From positions 1,781,438-1,845,437 of the forward strand of contig NZ_CP046605.1 of NCBI RefSeq assembly GCF_023520795.1: DNA of 64,000 nucleotides. The letters are read 5' to 3'. The notes under the pieces are model-generated. The model did no database searches. It was given only the letters and a program-made list of their open reading frames with translations, and was not told the DNA's origin. This DNA comes from Corynebacterium accolens. GTDB taxonomy: Bacteria; Actinomycetota; Actinomycetes; Mycobacteriales; Mycobacteriaceae. The stretch's first letter is position 1. Each line of letters opens with the position of its first letter. Both the position numbers and the translations under genes were made by a program. Of this stretch, positions 44,704 through 54,225 are shown piece by piece.

Positions 44704-45231
44704 CTAGCCGCGCACGATGCGCGGTGCGGCATCGACAAGCAGGCAGCTATAGCTCAGCACTACCGCATCCATGTCCGGAAGGCCATTGTTATCAGAGGCC
44801 GCTACTTCTAGGCCGCTCCCCCGCGGGTTAAGGCGGGCAACTTCGGAGCCCTCCGCGCCACCATCTTCGGCAAGGGCCAGTATGCGGCGCTGCTTGCCAA
44901 AGATGGCGGAGCGCTCTAAAAGGTAGTGGGCGTCTCCGCAGGTCGCGCGCAGGCGCGTGACGGTCAATCCCGCCTGCGAGACTTCACAATGCTTTGCGGC
45001 GCCGGAATCCGCGCTGCGGCTGGCACGCGGCCGGGCCCGCAGGAAGAAACGCGGGGAGGCGGTTGCACCGTCTAGCGAGGTCTCCACATCAAAAAGCACA
45101 TCCGGCTGTGTGGGATCCCCAGAGATTGCGCCGGCAATGGTCAGTACCCCGTCTCGCACCCAGGCGATGTCGGTACCGCGTACGTCGCGCAGAGTAGTAC
45201 CTGTCCACTGCCACGGCATCGTTCCCGCCAT
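44704..45231 (-). CDS. Conserved hypothetical protein
   Basis: This 175-residue protein has a beta-rich pattern (WTGTTLRDVRGTDIAWVRDG, VLTIAGAIS) and no membrane segment. It starts at 45231, sharing a base with the stop of the upstream gene (TAATG); an ATG at 45219 behind GGCGGGA is an alternative. It forms an operon with the next gene and glyS. I do not recognise the family; the pair looks related to tubby-like/LURP-type beta-barrel proteins only in general character. Confidence 0.7.
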   Translation of the reverse strand: MAGTMPWQWTGTTLRDVRGTDIAWVRDGVLTIAGAISGDPTQPDVLFDVETSLDGATASPRFFLRARPRASRSADSGAAKHCEVSQAGLTVTRLRATCGDAHYLLERSAIFGKQRRILALAEDGGAEGSEVARLNPRGSGLEVAASDNNGLPDMDAVVLSYSCLLVDAAPRIVRG

Positions 45232-45740
45232 TAGAAGATGAACACCGCCAGCAGGGCGACGATGGAGGCTAACACCAACGTGACGATCCATACCCACGCG
45301 GAATTTTTGGTGTTCTTTTCCAAAATCGCGCGGGTAAACCAACTCAGACCGGCGATCTCGGCGGTGCTTAAGCCTTTCGCATCGTCTTCGAATTCCAAGA
45401 TGGCCTTGCGCACGCCAGAATTCTTGGCGGAAAACTGTGCCACCTTGTTGTCATCGACGTCATCGATGATCCAATCGCCGCTATTTTCATTGACGTAATG
45501 AAAGGTGCGGCCATTGAGCGAGGCCTCCAGCCGCTTATCGCGTCCGAGGCGGCCGGCGAGGCGGTAGACGGAGCCATCGTCAAGCGTGGCCGAAGCGCCC
45601 AGATCGCTGACCTCGACGCGCCAAAAGTTGCCGTCTACCTCGGCGGAATGCTCCGCAAAGACGCCTAGGCGCTCCGGCCCCTCCTCAACGAGGAGGACGG
45701 GCTTTTCGCGGTCGGAGCGATCCCAGCTGGTGTAGTGCAT
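45231..45740 (-). CDS. Conserved hypothetical protein with C-terminal membrane anchor
   Basis: This 169-residue protein has repeated beta-strand patterns (LGVFAEHSAEVDGNFWRVEV, YRLAGRLGRDKRLEASLNGR) and a single C-terminal membrane helix (WVWIVTLVLASIVALLAVF). It would be a tail-anchored protein with a cytoplasmic domain. The start is uncertain: ATG at 45740 or, overlapping the glyS stop, 45755. It shares the transcript with glyS and the preceding entry. Function unknown. Confidence 0.7.
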   Translation of the reverse strand: MHYTSWDRSDREKPVLLVEEGPERLGVFAEHSAEVDGNFWRVEVSDLGASATLDDGSVYRLAGRLGRDKRLEASLNGRTFHYVNENSGDWIIDDVDDNKVAQFSAKNSGVRKAILEFEDDAKGLSTAEIAGLSWFTRAILEKNTKNSAWVWIVTLVLASIVALLAVFIF

Positions 45741-45744
45741 CTGC

Positions 45745-47124
45745 TTAGCATCCAATCAGGCGCGCGGCGAGGTAGGACTCAAGATCCTCAATCTTTACGC
45801 GCTCTTGCTCCATGGTGTCGCGCTCGCGCACGGTCACGGCGTTATCCTCGAGCGAATCGAAGTCGAAGGTGACGCAGAATGGCGTACCAACCTCGTCTTG
45901 GCGGCGGTAACGGCGGCCGATGGCGCCGGAGACGTCAAAGTCCACGTTCCAGTAAGCGCGCAGCTTATCCGCGAGCTCGCGGGCCGGGGTGGAAAGCTCT
46001 TCCTTCTTGGACAATGGCAGGACGGCGACCTTGATGGGCGCCAAGCGGCGGTCCAGGCGCAGAACCACGCGCTTGTCGGTGCCGCCCTTAGCGTTCGGGG
46101 CCTCTTCCTCGTCGTAGGCATCTACCAAGAAGGCCATCATGGAACGGCCCAAGCCGGCGGCCGGCTCGATGACGTACGGAATCCAGCGCTCGTCATTAGC
46201 CTGGTCATAGTAGGACAGGTCCTCGCCAGAGCCCTTGTCGTGAACGGAGAGGTCATAGTCGGTGCGGTTGGCCACACCTTCCAGCTCGCCCCACTTGGAG
46301 CCCTTGAAGCCGAAGGCGTATTCCACATCCACGGTGCGCTTGGAGTAGTGCGAGAGCTTTTCCTTTGGGTGCTCGTACAGGCGCAGGTTTTCTTCCTTGA
46401 TGCCCAGGTCGGTGTACCACTTGTAGCGGTCATCGATCCAGTACTGGTGCCACTCTTCGTCCTCGCCTGGCTTGACGAAGAACTCCATCTCCATCTGCTC
46501 GAACTCGCGGGTGCGGAAGATGAAGTTACCCGGGGTGATCTCATTGCGGAAGGACTTACCAATATTGGCAATGCCAAATGGCGGCTTCATGCGCGAGGAG
46601 GTCATCACGTTCTTGAAGTTGATGAAGATGCCCTGTGCGGTCTCGGGACGCAGGTAGTGCAGGCCCTGCTCGTCATCGACTGGCCCCAGGAAGGTCTTCA
46701 GCAGGCCAGAAAAGGCCTTCGGCTCGGTCCAGTCACCTGGCTGGCCGGTTTCCGGGTCATTGATATCCGCTAGGCCGTTTTCTGGCTCGTGGCCGTGCTT
46801 TTCCTCGTAGGCCTCGATCAGGTGGTCGGCGCGGTAGCGCTTACCTGTGTGGCGGGATTCCACCAGGGGATCAGTAAAGACCTCCACGTGGCCGGAGGAG
46901 ACCCACACCTGGCGCGGCTGGATGACGGAGGTATCCACACCCACGACATCGGGGCGGGATTGGACCATGTGGCGCCACCACTGACGCTTGATGTTTTCCT
47001 TCAACTCCACACCAAGAGGACCATAGTCCCATGCGGAGCGGGAACCGCCGTAAATCTCACCCGCCTGGTAGACCAAGCCGCGGCGTTTACACAGATTAAC
47101 AACGGTATCGATAAGGGATGCCAT
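45745..47124 (-). CDS. glyS: Glycyl-tRNA synthetase (homodimeric type)
   Basis: This 459-residue class II synthetase attaches glycine to tRNA-Gly. Recognisable are the N-terminal [18 protein letters not shown], the motif 1-2 region [35 protein letters not shown] (motif 2) and [14 protein letters not shown] (motif 3). The C-terminal anticodon-binding domain contains [20 protein letters not shown]. Length fits the alpha2 type of Actinobacteria. It leads a transcript with two conserved hypothetical genes and is divergent from the znr-zur pair. Confidence 0.97.
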   Translation of the reverse strand: MASLIDTVVNLCKRRGLVYQAGEIYGGSRSAWDYGPLGVELKENIKRQWWRHMVQSRPDVVGVDTSVIQPRQVWVSSGHVEVFTDPLVESRHTGKRYRADHLIEAYEEKHGHEPENGLADINDPETGQPGDWTEPKAFSGLLKTFLGPVDDEQGLHYLRPETAQGIFINFKNVMTSSRMKPPFGIANIGKSFRNEITPGNFIFRTREFEQMEMEFFVKPGEDEEWHQYWIDDRYKWYTDLGIKEENLRLYEHPKEKLSHYSKRTVDVEYAFGFKGSKWGELEGVANRTDYDLSVHDKGSGEDLSYYDQANDERWIPYVIEPAAGLGRSMMAFLVDAYDEEEAPNAKGGTDKRVVLRLDRRLAPIKVAVLPLSKKEELSTPARELADKLRAYWNVDFDVSGAIGRRYRRQDEVGTPFCVTFDFDSLEDNAVTVRERDTMEQERVKIEDLESYLAARLIGC

Positions 47125-47312
47125 GGTTGTAAAGGACTCCTCTGGTAGGGGACAGTCGTGACAATCTCATTCAGTTTAACCCTTATCCCCCATCAGTAGT
47201 GGGATCAGGGGGTGTAAATTTAATTCGGTTAATGTACAGGTAATGACCAACTTGAGGTAATATAGTAGTGGTCGCCAGATAATAGATACCGTATTGAAGG
47301 TGCCCACTCCCT

Positions 47313-47603
47313 ATGACGACCGTTCAATTAGCATTTAATAACTCTGCGGCCGCAAGCGTTATCGCGGCCCTCGATTCTCCGCTGCGCATTTCCATTATTA
47401 CCCGGCTGGCGGAACGCGACCACTACGTGCACGAGCTAGTAAAAGCCACCGGCAAGTCCCAGCCGCTGATTAGCCAGCACCTGCGGGTACTTAAGCAGGC
47501 AGGGATTGTCAGCTCTGAGCGCAATGGCCGCGAGGTGACCTATTCCCTAGTTGCGCCGGAGGTTTTAACCCTTTTGGAAGACGCCGCGAAAATCGCCTCT
47601 TAA
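47313..47603 (+). CDS. znr: ArsR-family metal-responsive regulator (Znr-like)
   Basis: This 96-residue protein has a single ArsR/SmtB winged helix (VHELVKATGKSQPLISQHLR, about residues 44-63; a beta-wing at SSERNGREVTYSLV). In corynebacteria an ArsR-type gene directly precedes zur and takes part in zinc response. Few Cys/His are present (the HYVHEL pair and Q..SQH), so metal sensing cannot be confirmed from sequence. It starts with ATG at 47313. Zur follows 59 bp downstream. Confidence 0.82.
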   Translation: MTTVQLAFNNSAAASVIAALDSPLRISIITRLAERDHYVHELVKATGKSQPLISQHLRVLKQAGIVSSERNGREVTYSLVAPEVLTLLEDAAKIAS

Positions 47604-47662
47604 TCACTAGTCTGCATATAAAGACGATTTATTATAGCGCTTGTTGAAAAAGAGTTGATAAT

Positions 47663-47683
47663 ATGAATGGCATGTCCATTCAT
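47663..47683 (+). promoter_or_regulatory. Perfect palindrome over the zur start codon
   Basis: ATGAATGG-CATGT-CCATTCAT has perfect 8-bp arms and includes the first ATG in the left arm and a second in-frame ATG in the loop. It could be a start-codon hairpin or an operator. The observation is direct; the role is open. Confidence 0.4.
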
Positions 47684-48091
47684 GAGAGTATCCCCAAGCT
47701 CGGCTCGCGCAATACTAAACAGCGCACCGCGGTGGTCGAGGTCCTGCGGGACATCGACAAGTTCGCCTCCGCCAAGGAAATTTATCACCAGCTCCAAGAG
47801 CGGCAGGAAAAGGTCGGCCTCACCACCGTCTACCGCACCCTGCAGTCTCTTTCTGATATTGATGCCGTAGATGCGCTACACATGCCCAATGGCGAGACCC
47901 TGTACCGCCATTGCGAAACCGACGCGCACCACCACCACCTGGTATGCACCAAATGCGGCCGCACCGAAGAAATCGATGGCGGCCCCATTGAAAAGTGGGC
48001 TTCGGCCGTAGCCGCCGAATACAACTTCGAACTTACCGGCCACGACGCAGAGATCTTCGGCGTGTGCTCGCAGTGCGCCGCCGCGCAGTAA
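47663..48091 (+). CDS. zur: Zinc uptake regulator Zur (Fur family)
   Basis: This 142-residue Fur-family protein has an N-terminal winged helix (SAKEIYHQLQERQEKVGLTT) and a metal-binding C-terminal half. HCETDAHHHHLVCTKCGRTE gives the regulatory site and first CxxC, and EIFGVCSQC gives the second CxxC of the structural zinc. In actinobacteria this form behind an ArsR-type gene is Zur, repressing zinc-uptake genes. ATG at 47663 has AAAGAG upstream; the ATG at 47672 is an alternative. A perfect palindrome overlaps these start codons. Confidence 0.9.
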   Translation: MNGMSIHESIPKLGSRNTKQRTAVVEVLRDIDKFASAKEIYHQLQERQEKVGLTTVYRTLQSLSDIDAVDALHMPNGETLYRHCETDAHHHHLVCTKCGRTEEIDGGPIEKWASAVAAEYNFELTGHDAEIFGVCSQCAAAQ

Positions 48092-48122
48092 TCACGCGCG
48101 CTGTTTTAATCCCCCTATTTCC

Positions 48123-48875
48123 CTACTTCACAGCACCGAAGCGGCGATCGCGGCGGGCATATTCCTCAATGGCAGCGAAGAGATCCTCCGGGGTGAAATC
48201 AGGAAATAACTTGTCCTGATAAATCATCTCGGCGTAGGCAGATTGCCACAGCAGAAAGTTCGAGGTGCGCTTCTCGCCGGAAGGCCGCAAGAATAGGTCC
48301 ACGTCCGGCATGCCGGGATCATAGAGATTCTCTGCGATGGTGCTTTCTCTAATATCGCGCGGGCGGATTTCACCAGCGGCGACCTTTTCCGCGATCTGGC
48401 GCACGCCATCGACCATTTCTGCCCGGCCACCGTAATTGACGCACATAGCCAGCGTCATTTTTGTATTATTTTTGGTCAATTCCTCGGCGGCCTCGAGCTC
48501 CTTAATCACTGAGCGCCACAGGCGCGGGCGACGCCCCACCCACACCACGCGCACACCGCGTTCGTGGAGCCACTCGCGCTGCCGGCGCAGCACATCACGG
48601 TTAAAGCCCATCAAAAAGCGCACCTCTTCTGGGCTGCGCCGCCAATTTTCAGTAGAAAACGCATAGGCCGAAAGGTACGGGACACCGGCGGCGAGGCAGG
48701 CATCGACGACATCGAGAAGCACCGCCTCTCCCCTGCGGTGGCCTTCCGTGCGTTTCATGCCCTTTTCCTGGGCCCAGCGGCCATTGCCATCCATCACCAA
48801 CGCAATATGGCGCGGCAGCAGCTCATCCGGGATATTCGGCGGGGTCAGGCGACGAGAAGGATCTGGGGTAATCAC
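48123..48875 (-). CDS. uppS: Isoprenyl transferase (undecaprenyl/decaprenyl diphosphate synthase type)
   Basis: This 250-residue cis-prenyltransferase makes the long-chain polyprenyl phosphate carrier for cell-wall assembly. Motifs are [14 protein letters not shown] with the catalytic Asp, [33 protein letters not shown] and [19 protein letters not shown]. The GTG start at 48875 lies 10 bp after the recO stop. Product chain length (C50 or C55) cannot be read from sequence. It is in the conserved era-recO-uppS group. Confidence 0.94.
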   Translation of the reverse strand: MITPDPSRRLTPPNIPDELLPRHIALVMDGNGRWAQEKGMKRTEGHRRGEAVLLDVVDACLAAGVPYLSAYAFSTENWRRSPEEVRFLMGFNRDVLRRQREWLHERGVRVVWVGRRPRLWRSVIKELEAAEELTKNNTKMTLAMCVNYGGRAEMVDGVRQIAEKVAAGEIRPRDIRESTIAENLYDPGMPDVDLFLRPSGEKRTSNFLLWQSAYAEMIYQDKLFPDFTPEDLFAAIEEYARRDRRFGAVK

Positions 48876-48885
48876 GGACTACAGT

Positions 48886-49602
48886 TTACTGTTCCATCAC
48901 CTGTAATGCGGACACATTTCGCTCCATGTGCCACTGCAGGTGCGCCCGCGCTAGCCGATGCCCCTCCTGCCGCTGCGCATTCGTCGGGTCCGTCGGGTAG
49001 CCATGTGCCAAAAGCCACAAGTGGTGCAGGGTTTCCGGATCCACCTCTGCAGCACCTGGTGGCCGGCATTCGTGGCAAGCGGCGCCGCCGACGGCCGGGT
49101 GAAAGGCGTGGTGCGGGCCGGGGCGCTGGCACTGGGCGCAATCAAAAAGGCTCGGTGCCCACCCGGCATGCGCCATGGCCTGCAATAAGAACGCATCGAG
49201 CGTTTGCGTCGGCTCCTCGGTTTGCAGATGCTCTAGCGTCGCCACCACCGCGTTGTAGAGATACGGGTCGCCGTCGCCATCCGCGTAGATGAGCCGCTCG
49301 GCCGACTCCAAGACCGCGCACGCGGCCGTATAGCGTTCGTAGTCTTCGATGAGGCGCGCACCAAAATAATTCACCGTATCCGCCTGGGAAATCGTGGCCA
49401 AGTTCTTTCCCACATACAGCTGAACATCCAAATTGACGAAAAGCTGCAGCCGCGATCCAAAACGGGATTTTGCTCGGCGCACGCCCTTGGCCACCGCACG
49501 CACCAACCCATGGTTTTGGGTGAGAAGTACGATTACGCGGTCGGCTTCCCCAAAATCATAGGAGCGAATGACCACGGCGCGGTCGCGGTAATTTTCGCGC
49601 AT
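48886..49602 (-). CDS. recO: DNA repair protein RecO
   Basis: This 238-residue protein has the RecO OB-fold N-terminus (RDRAVVIRSYDFGEADRVIV, GLVRAVAKGVRRAKSRFG) and a zinc-ribbon-like pair of CxxC motifs (FDCAQCQRPG and ACHECRPPG). RecO loads RecA onto SSB-coated DNA in the RecFOR pathway. It lies 6 bp after era on the same strand and 10 bp before uppS, the usual actinobacterial order. Confidence 0.94.
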   Translation of the reverse strand: MRENYRDRAVVIRSYDFGEADRVIVLLTQNHGLVRAVAKGVRRAKSRFGSRLQLFVNLDVQLYVGKNLATISQADTVNYFGARLIEDYERYTAACAVLESAERLIYADGDGDPYLYNAVVATLEHLQTEEPTQTLDAFLLQAMAHAGWAPSLFDCAQCQRPGPHHAFHPAVGGAACHECRPPGAAEVDPETLHHLWLLAHGYPTDPTNAQRQEGHRLARAHLQWHMERNVSALQVMEQ

Positions 49603-49608
49603 GGCCTT

Positions 49609-50646
49609 TTAGAACCCGAGCCTGCCCAACGACTTGGCATCCGATTGCCAGTTCTTCAGCACCTTGATGCGCAGGTCCAGGTACACGTTCTGGCCCAGTA
49701 GCTCCATGATTTCCTTGCGGGCATTGCCCACGATGCGGCGGAAACGCAGGCCATCTTTACCCTCGATGATGCGCTTTTGCCCTTGACGCTCCAAGTACAT
49801 GATGGCGTGAATATCCAGCACTCCCTCACGCGTGCGCGAGGGCAGCATTTCATCGATTTGCACCGCAACTGAGTGCGGCAGCTCCGCCTTCAAGCCAGAT
49901 AGCGCGGCCTCACGGATGAGTTCTTCAATGCGCTTTTCTTGCCCCTCATCAGTGATGTGATCATCCGGATAGAACTTCGGGCCCTCCGGCAAGTGATCCA
50001 CGATGACCTGCACCAAGTCATCCAGCTGCACGCCCTTTTTACTAGAAACCGGAATCACCACAGCCTCCGGATCCTCTTGCGACAATAGCTCGTGCAAGGC
50101 CAGAAGCTGCGCGCCTACCTGGTCCTTGGAGGCTTTATCCAGCTTAGTCACGATGCCGATGATGGGGGTCTTCGGTGCAATCGAGCGCACATTGTCCAAG
50201 ATCCACCGGTCACCCGGGCCGATCTTTTCATCCGCTGGAATGGTCAAGCCGATGACATCCACATCCGCATACGTTTCTTTGACCACTTCATTCAGCCGCT
50301 CGCCCAACAAGGTGCGGGGGCGGTGCAGACCCGGCGTATCCACCACGACCACCTGTGCATCCTCGCGGTGAACCAAACCGCGGATGGTGTGGCGAGTCGT
50401 TTCAGGCTGGTCCGCGGTAATGGCAATCTTTTGACCTACCAGCGCATTAGTCAGCGTGGATTTACCCGTATTCGGGCGGCCCACAAAGGAAACGAATCCA
50501 GAGCGGAATCCTTCTGGGGTATCCGTGTATTGCGAATAATCTAGCGGAGCGGCCTTCTCCCCGGCGACTTCCGGAGCAGCATCATCGGGGCCATCTGGCA
50601 GGCCCTCGAATGCCGCATCAAACTGTGCATCAATATCAGAACTCAT
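49609..50646 (-). CDS. era: GTPase Era
   Basis: This 345-residue GTPase acts in 16S rRNA maturation and 30S assembly. G1 is GRPNTGKST, the G2 region is ETTRHTIRG, G3 is DTPGLH and G4 is TKLD; a C-terminal KH domain (MYLERQGQKRIIEGKDGL region) binds rRNA. An acidic N-terminal extension of about 45 residues precedes the GTPase domain. I start at the ATG at 50646 behind GCAGGTA; an upstream TTG is possible. It heads the era-recO-uppS group. Confidence 0.96.
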   Translation of the reverse strand: MSSDIDAQFDAAFEGLPDGPDDAAPEVAGEKAAPLDYSQYTDTPEGFRSGFVSFVGRPNTGKSTLTNALVGQKIAITADQPETTRHTIRGLVHREDAQVVVVDTPGLHRPRTLLGERLNEVVKETYADVDVIGLTIPADEKIGPGDRWILDNVRSIAPKTPIIGIVTKLDKASKDQVGAQLLALHELLSQEDPEAVVIPVSSKKGVQLDDLVQVIVDHLPEGPKFYPDDHITDEGQEKRIEELIREAALSGLKAELPHSVAVQIDEMLPSRTREGVLDIHAIMYLERQGQKRIIEGKDGLRFRRIVGNARKEIMELLGQNVYLDLRIKVLKNWQSDAKSLGRLGF

Positions 50647-50775
50647 TACCTGCAATGATAGCCCACCGCACCAAAATCTCCGATTGTTTCACGCCACAAC
50701 AAATCTGCAGGCTAAGCTAAGACAGTTCTCTCCTCCAAGGTATATCTCTCACCGCTTTCTGAAAGGCACTCCGCC

Positions 50776-51333
50776 ATGCCAACCAAGTCTCCCCTACTGC
50801 TCCTGGGCGCTCTTCTCACCTTTTCCATTAGTGCCTGTTCATCCCCTGATGCTGACCCTTCGCCTTCCGAAGAGGAATCCACCAGTACTTCTACTAGTTC
50901 ATCATCCAGCTCACCCAGTGCCTCCTCTTCGAGCAGCGTTGCACAAGCCACCACGCAAGAGCCCACCTCCGAAACCCCAGCAGAACCAGAAACTCAAGTA
51001 ACAACTGAAGAGTTAGGCACACAACCGCAGGCAGCCACCCCTGAGCCAGAGCTGCTGTACTGCGAAATGGGCCTTGGCGCAGTCGGGAGATTTTCTGATG
51101 GCTCTTCGCACCAAACCGAACTGTGCAATACCCCTGCACTCCAGCGTTCCGTGCGCGCGGAAGCGGTATGCGGTGGTATTAATGGGCACTTGCTTTATCC
51201 AGACGAGTGGTCCGAACTCTGCAATGGCGGCGCTCCATATTCGGGACCACCGCAGGGTGGAGCCTCACCAGAATTCTATGACGAAGGTTCTTTTGCAGAG
51301 ACACCCTCGCAGGCACAAGGAGAAGGACTCTAG
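50776..51333 (+). CDS. Small secreted lipoprotein with Ser/Thr-rich linker
   Basis: This 185-residue precursor has a lipoprotein signal peptide (LLLLGALLTFSISACSS), with the lipobox Cys at about residue 21. A Ser/Thr/Glu/Pro linker (to about 95) and a short Cys-containing domain follow (LLYCEMGLGA, ELCNTP, AVCGGINGH, ELCNGG), whose four cysteines may form two disulfides. No known family is recognised. It is monocistronic, divergent from era, and followed by the dispersed repeat. Confidence 0.75.
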   Translation: MPTKSPLLLLGALLTFSISACSSPDADPSPSEEESTSTSTSSSSSSPSASSSSSVAQATTQEPTSETPAEPETQVTTEELGTQPQAATPEPELLYCEMGLGAVGRFSDGSSHQTELCNTPALQRSVRAEAVCGGINGHLLYPDEWSELCNGGAPYSGPPQGGASPEFYDEGSFAETPSQAQGEGL

Positions 51334-51372
51334 AGCGGTGCCTCGAAGCTGTATCCCGCCTACCTTTTCGCA

Positions 51373-51421
51373 GATGCTATAGGTCCACTGCAACAACTGA
51401 GCAAATTCGCGCCTGAGATAT
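51373..51421. repeat. Dispersed intergenic repeat, copy 2
   Basis: This is the partner of 40547-40595: GATGCTATAGGTCC, CTGAGCA, CGCGCC and GAGATAT are shared. It lies 40 bp after the lipoprotein gene. The 225-bp gap (51334-51558) holds this repeat and a terminator but no gene. Confidence 0.65.
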
Positions 51422-51490
51422 TGCAAATCGCGTTCAGATATACCCGAAGACGTTGACCTTTTGCGCTTTCGATCGGTTCAACAACAGCCC

Positions 51491-51532
51491 GAAGGCCCCG
51501 CTCCCTCAAAATGTACGAGGGGCGGGGCCTTC
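51491..51532. terminator. Terminator after amiF
   Basis: GAAGGCCCCGCTCCCTC (51491-51507) pairs, with one irregularity, with GAGGGGCGGGGCCTTC (51517-51532). It lies between the convergent lipoprotein and amiF genes. Confidence 0.75.
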
Positions 51533-51558
51533 AATAGCTAAGAGATTTAGCCAGGCGC

Positions 51559-52578
51559 CTATTTCTTGAATTCATCCGGAAGCGGGCCTAGCTGCGGTCC
51601 GTCCGGGTAGTACTTCCAGCCGTCCTTGATGCGGACATCATCGGACCACGGTAGTTTGTACTCGCCCTTGGCCAGATCTTCTACCCAGGTGAGGTAGTTT
51701 TCGGTCTTTCCGCCTGGGTAGCCAACGTAGCCGCGATTGCCCAGGTTGAAGATGTTGTTTTCGAGGCCCCAGTTGATGCGCGCCTTATCAGCCAGCGCTG
51801 GGAATACCTCTGCAGTGACGATTTCGCCCGGGTTGCGGTGACCCTCAGAAATCATGTGGCCGTCGTAGTTGCAAACATTGCCTTCACCGAAGTAGTAGAA
51901 GACTTGGTCATAGCCCGCCAAGTTCACCGATGCCGTGTACATGAGGTTCTGGAAGGCGTTGGTCTTGTTGGTCATCACCCACTGGTCTTGGGTCTGGGTG
52001 GAATAGCCCGAGATACGGATATAAACATTGGCTCCCTTATACGCTGCTTCGCGGGCGAGCTCGGGGAACATGCCATCGTGGCAGATATTGACCGCGAGCT
52101 TGGACCCCTTCGGGCCATCGCATACCGGCATCCCCAAGTCGCCCGGGTACCACGGCTCGATGGGGGCCCATGGCTGCAGCTTGCGGTAGTGCAGCGCAAT
52201 CTCGCCATCGGAGTTGATGATAATCGCCGTGTTGAACGGGGGCTTCCCCTCTTCGTGGTTGGGTTCCATGATGGAGAAGACGCCCCAGACGTCGTTATCC
52301 TTACAAGCCTGCTTGTACTGATCCACCTTGGGGTCATCGAGCCCAATGAGGAATTCATCGTAGGACCAAATCTTGGTGTTCAGCCCCGAAGAGGAGTATT
52401 CCGGAAAGACGATGAGATCCAAGTCTGGGTAGCCTGCCTTGGTCGAGGCAACCATGCGGCAGATTTCATCGACGTTTGCCTGAACGTCTTCTGGGGTATT
52501 GACTACGGGAACTGGGTATTGGATAAGGGCCATCAACAGGCCGTCGGGGGATGCGCTGATGCTTCCGGTGCTGGACAA
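51559..52578 (-). CDS. amiF: Formamidase AmiF (nitrilase superfamily)
   Basis: This 339-residue protein hydrolyses formamide to formate and ammonia. The catalytic triad is visible as Glu in [11 protein letters not shown], Lys in [10 protein letters not shown] and Cys in [11 protein letters not shown]. The C-terminus ([16 protein letters not shown]) is the formamidase form; aliphatic amidase AmiE is a close relative and the alternative. It starts with TTG at 52578, seven bases after GGAG, giving [20 protein letters not shown] as in AmiF. It is a single gene beside pdxY. Confidence 0.9.
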   Translation of the reverse strand: MSSTGSISASPDGLLMALIQYPVPVVNTPEDVQANVDEICRMVASTKAGYPDLDLIVFPEYSSSGLNTKIWSYDEFLIGLDDPKVDQYKQACKDNDVWGVFSIMEPNHEEGKPPFNTAIIINSDGEIALHYRKLQPWAPIEPWYPGDLGMPVCDGPKGSKLAVNICHDGMFPELAREAAYKGANVYIRISGYSTQTQDQWVMTNKTNAFQNLMYTASVNLAGYDQVFYYFGEGNVCNYDGHMISEGHRNPGEIVTAEVFPALADKARINWGLENNIFNLGNRGYVGYPGGKTENYLTWVEDLAKGEYKLPWSDDVRIKDGWKYYPDGPQLGPLPDEFKK

Positions 52579-52704
52579 GACGGGACTCCAATCACGTCGT
52601 CGATTAAGTTACACCTATCACTTTATATGGCGAACATCACGTATCCACTAGAAAAACGACGCTCTTGTCTCAGATTGCAGACGCATCCCCTCTGGGAGAC
52701 AGCT

Positions 52705-53553
52705 TTAGAGCTCCTCGGCCTGGAATTGCATGCTCGGGTGGGCGAAAGCGTCTTGGGCCTGAATGAGCTGCAGCTCGGTGGATTCGGCTTCATACGTGGT
52801 GCGCAGAAGCTCGTAGACGGAAGATGCGGTGCGGCGCAGCGCTTCTTTAACGTCATGGGTTTCAACGTAGTGGCCGGTAAACAGCGCGGCGGTCACGTCG
52901 CCGGAGCCGTTGCGCTTAAACGGCAACAGCGGGGTCGAGAGCAAGAAAGCGCGCTCACCGTCGACGGCGAGCATCTCAATCTGATCCGCAGGGGTTTCCG
53001 GGCGCTTTACGGAGGTAACCAGTACCGTCTTCGGCCCCATTTCCTGCGCCTTCTTCACCGCCGCCAAGGTCTGGTCCAAGGTGCTGACCTCGGTATCGGT
53101 CAGATAGCCCAGCTCAAATTGGTTAGGAGTGATGATATCGGCAACCGGCACCACGCGGTCGCGCAGCAGCGGCGGAATGTCATCGGAAACGAAGCAACCC
53201 GACTTCGCATTACCCATCACGGGGTCGCAAGCATAGAGCGCCTTGGGGTTGACGGCCTTGATGCGGCGAACGGTGTCCACGATGGCATCGGCAATGTCGG
53301 AGCCGCCCTGGTAACCGGAAAGAATGGCGTCGATGCCTTCAAAAGCACCGCGCTTTTCGATGCCATCGATGATCGACGTGACATCACTGGCCGGAATCAT
53401 CGGCCCGACCCAGTCACCGTATCCGGTGTGGTTGGAAAAATTCACCGTGTGCACGGGCCACACCTCGTGGCCGGCGCGCTGGAGGGGAAAGACGGCCGCG
53501 GAATTTCCCACATGGCCGTAGGTGACATGAGACTGGATGGAAAGGATAGTCAT
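52705..53553 (-). CDS. pdxY: Pyridoxal kinase PdxY
   Basis: This 282-residue ribokinase-family enzyme phosphorylates pyridoxal in the B6 salvage pathway. Features are [20 protein letters not shown] at the N-terminus, the substrate-side [23 protein letters not shown] and the anion-hole/catalytic motif [13 protein letters not shown]. It starts with ATG at 53553, with AAAGGAT upstream. It lies between ybeY and amiF on the minus strand. No other B6 gene is near. Confidence 0.92.
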   Translation of the reverse strand: MTILSIQSHVTYGHVGNSAAVFPLQRAGHEVWPVHTVNFSNHTGYGDWVGPMIPASDVTSIIDGIEKRGAFEGIDAILSGYQGGSDIADAIVDTVRRIKAVNPKALYACDPVMGNAKSGCFVSDDIPPLLRDRVVPVADIITPNQFELGYLTDTEVSTLDQTLAAVKKAQEMGPKTVLVTSVKRPETPADQIEMLAVDGERAFLLSTPLLPFKRNGSGDVTAALFTGHYVETHDVKEALRRTASSVYELLRTTYEAESTELQLIQAQDAFAHPSMQFQAEEL

Positions 53554-53604
53554 AGCTATCCATTGTGCTACTGCTTATGCACAGAGACAAAGGAATGGGC
53601 GAAA

Positions 53605-54225
53605 TTATTCTTGGGGTTCCTCGTCGCGTGGTTCTCCGATGGCAGGAATTCCGCCACCAGGCACTTGCTCATCAAGGCGTGCTCGCTCGGCAGCATCCGG
53701 AAAGGCCTTCGGGCCCGAGGGCTTTGGCTGGTAGCTTTTCCCGCGTGCGGCGAGGTCATCGTACCAATCCGCCAGCAGTTCATTCTGCCGGGCAAACATT
53801 TCCTTTTCCTCCGCCGCGGTGGCGTGATCGTAGCCCAGCAAGTGCAGGCAGCCGTGCACCGTCAATAGCGCGAGCTCGTGGCCGAGCGAATGTCCGGCGG
53901 CATCGGCCTGTCGCAGGGCGAACTCGGGGCATAAGACGATATCGCCAAGCATGGCAGGTCCCGGATCGGCGGCATCGGGGCGCCCGCCACCAGAAGTGGC
54001 GCCGGGAGTGAGCTCGTCCATGGGAAAACTCATCACATCGGTAGGGCCCTCTAGATCCATCCAGCGGATGTGCAGATCCTCGATGGATTTCAGGTCCACG
54101 CAGGTAATGGTGCATTCTGCAGCGGGATTGATGTCCATTGCGCCGAAGGTATAAGAGGCGACATCGATCAGCATCTCCTCGTTGACGCCATCAAAACCCG
54201 ACTCATTGAGAAATTCGATACTCAC
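53605..54225 (-). CDS. ybeY: Endoribonuclease YbeY (rRNA maturation)
   Basis: This 206-residue protein is longer than usual YbeY (about 155) because of a charged C-terminal tail of about 45 residues. The zinc site H-x3-H-x5-H appears as [17 protein letters not shown]. The domain start [19 protein letters not shown] and [15 protein letters not shown] are typical. YbeY processes the 16S rRNA 3' end and takes part in ribosome quality control. It starts with GTG immediately after the phoH stop (TAAGTG), so the two are coupled. Confidence 0.94.
   Translation of the reverse strand: MSIEFLNESGFDGVNEEMLIDVASYTFGAMDINPAAECTITCVDLKSIEDLHIRWMDLEGPTDVMSFPMDELTPGATSGGGRPDAADPGPAMLGDIVLCPEFALRQADAAGHSLGHELALLTVHGCLHLLGYDHATAAEEKEMFARQNELLADWYDDLAARGKSYQPKPSGPKAFPDAAERARLDEQVPGGGIPAIGEPRDEEPQE

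Noticed and set aside
51838-53868. 676-codon plus-strand open frame
   Set aside because: It is antisense to amiF and pdxY, both with full catalytic motifs, and its translation is low-complexity and without domains. It is a GC-rich shadow frame.
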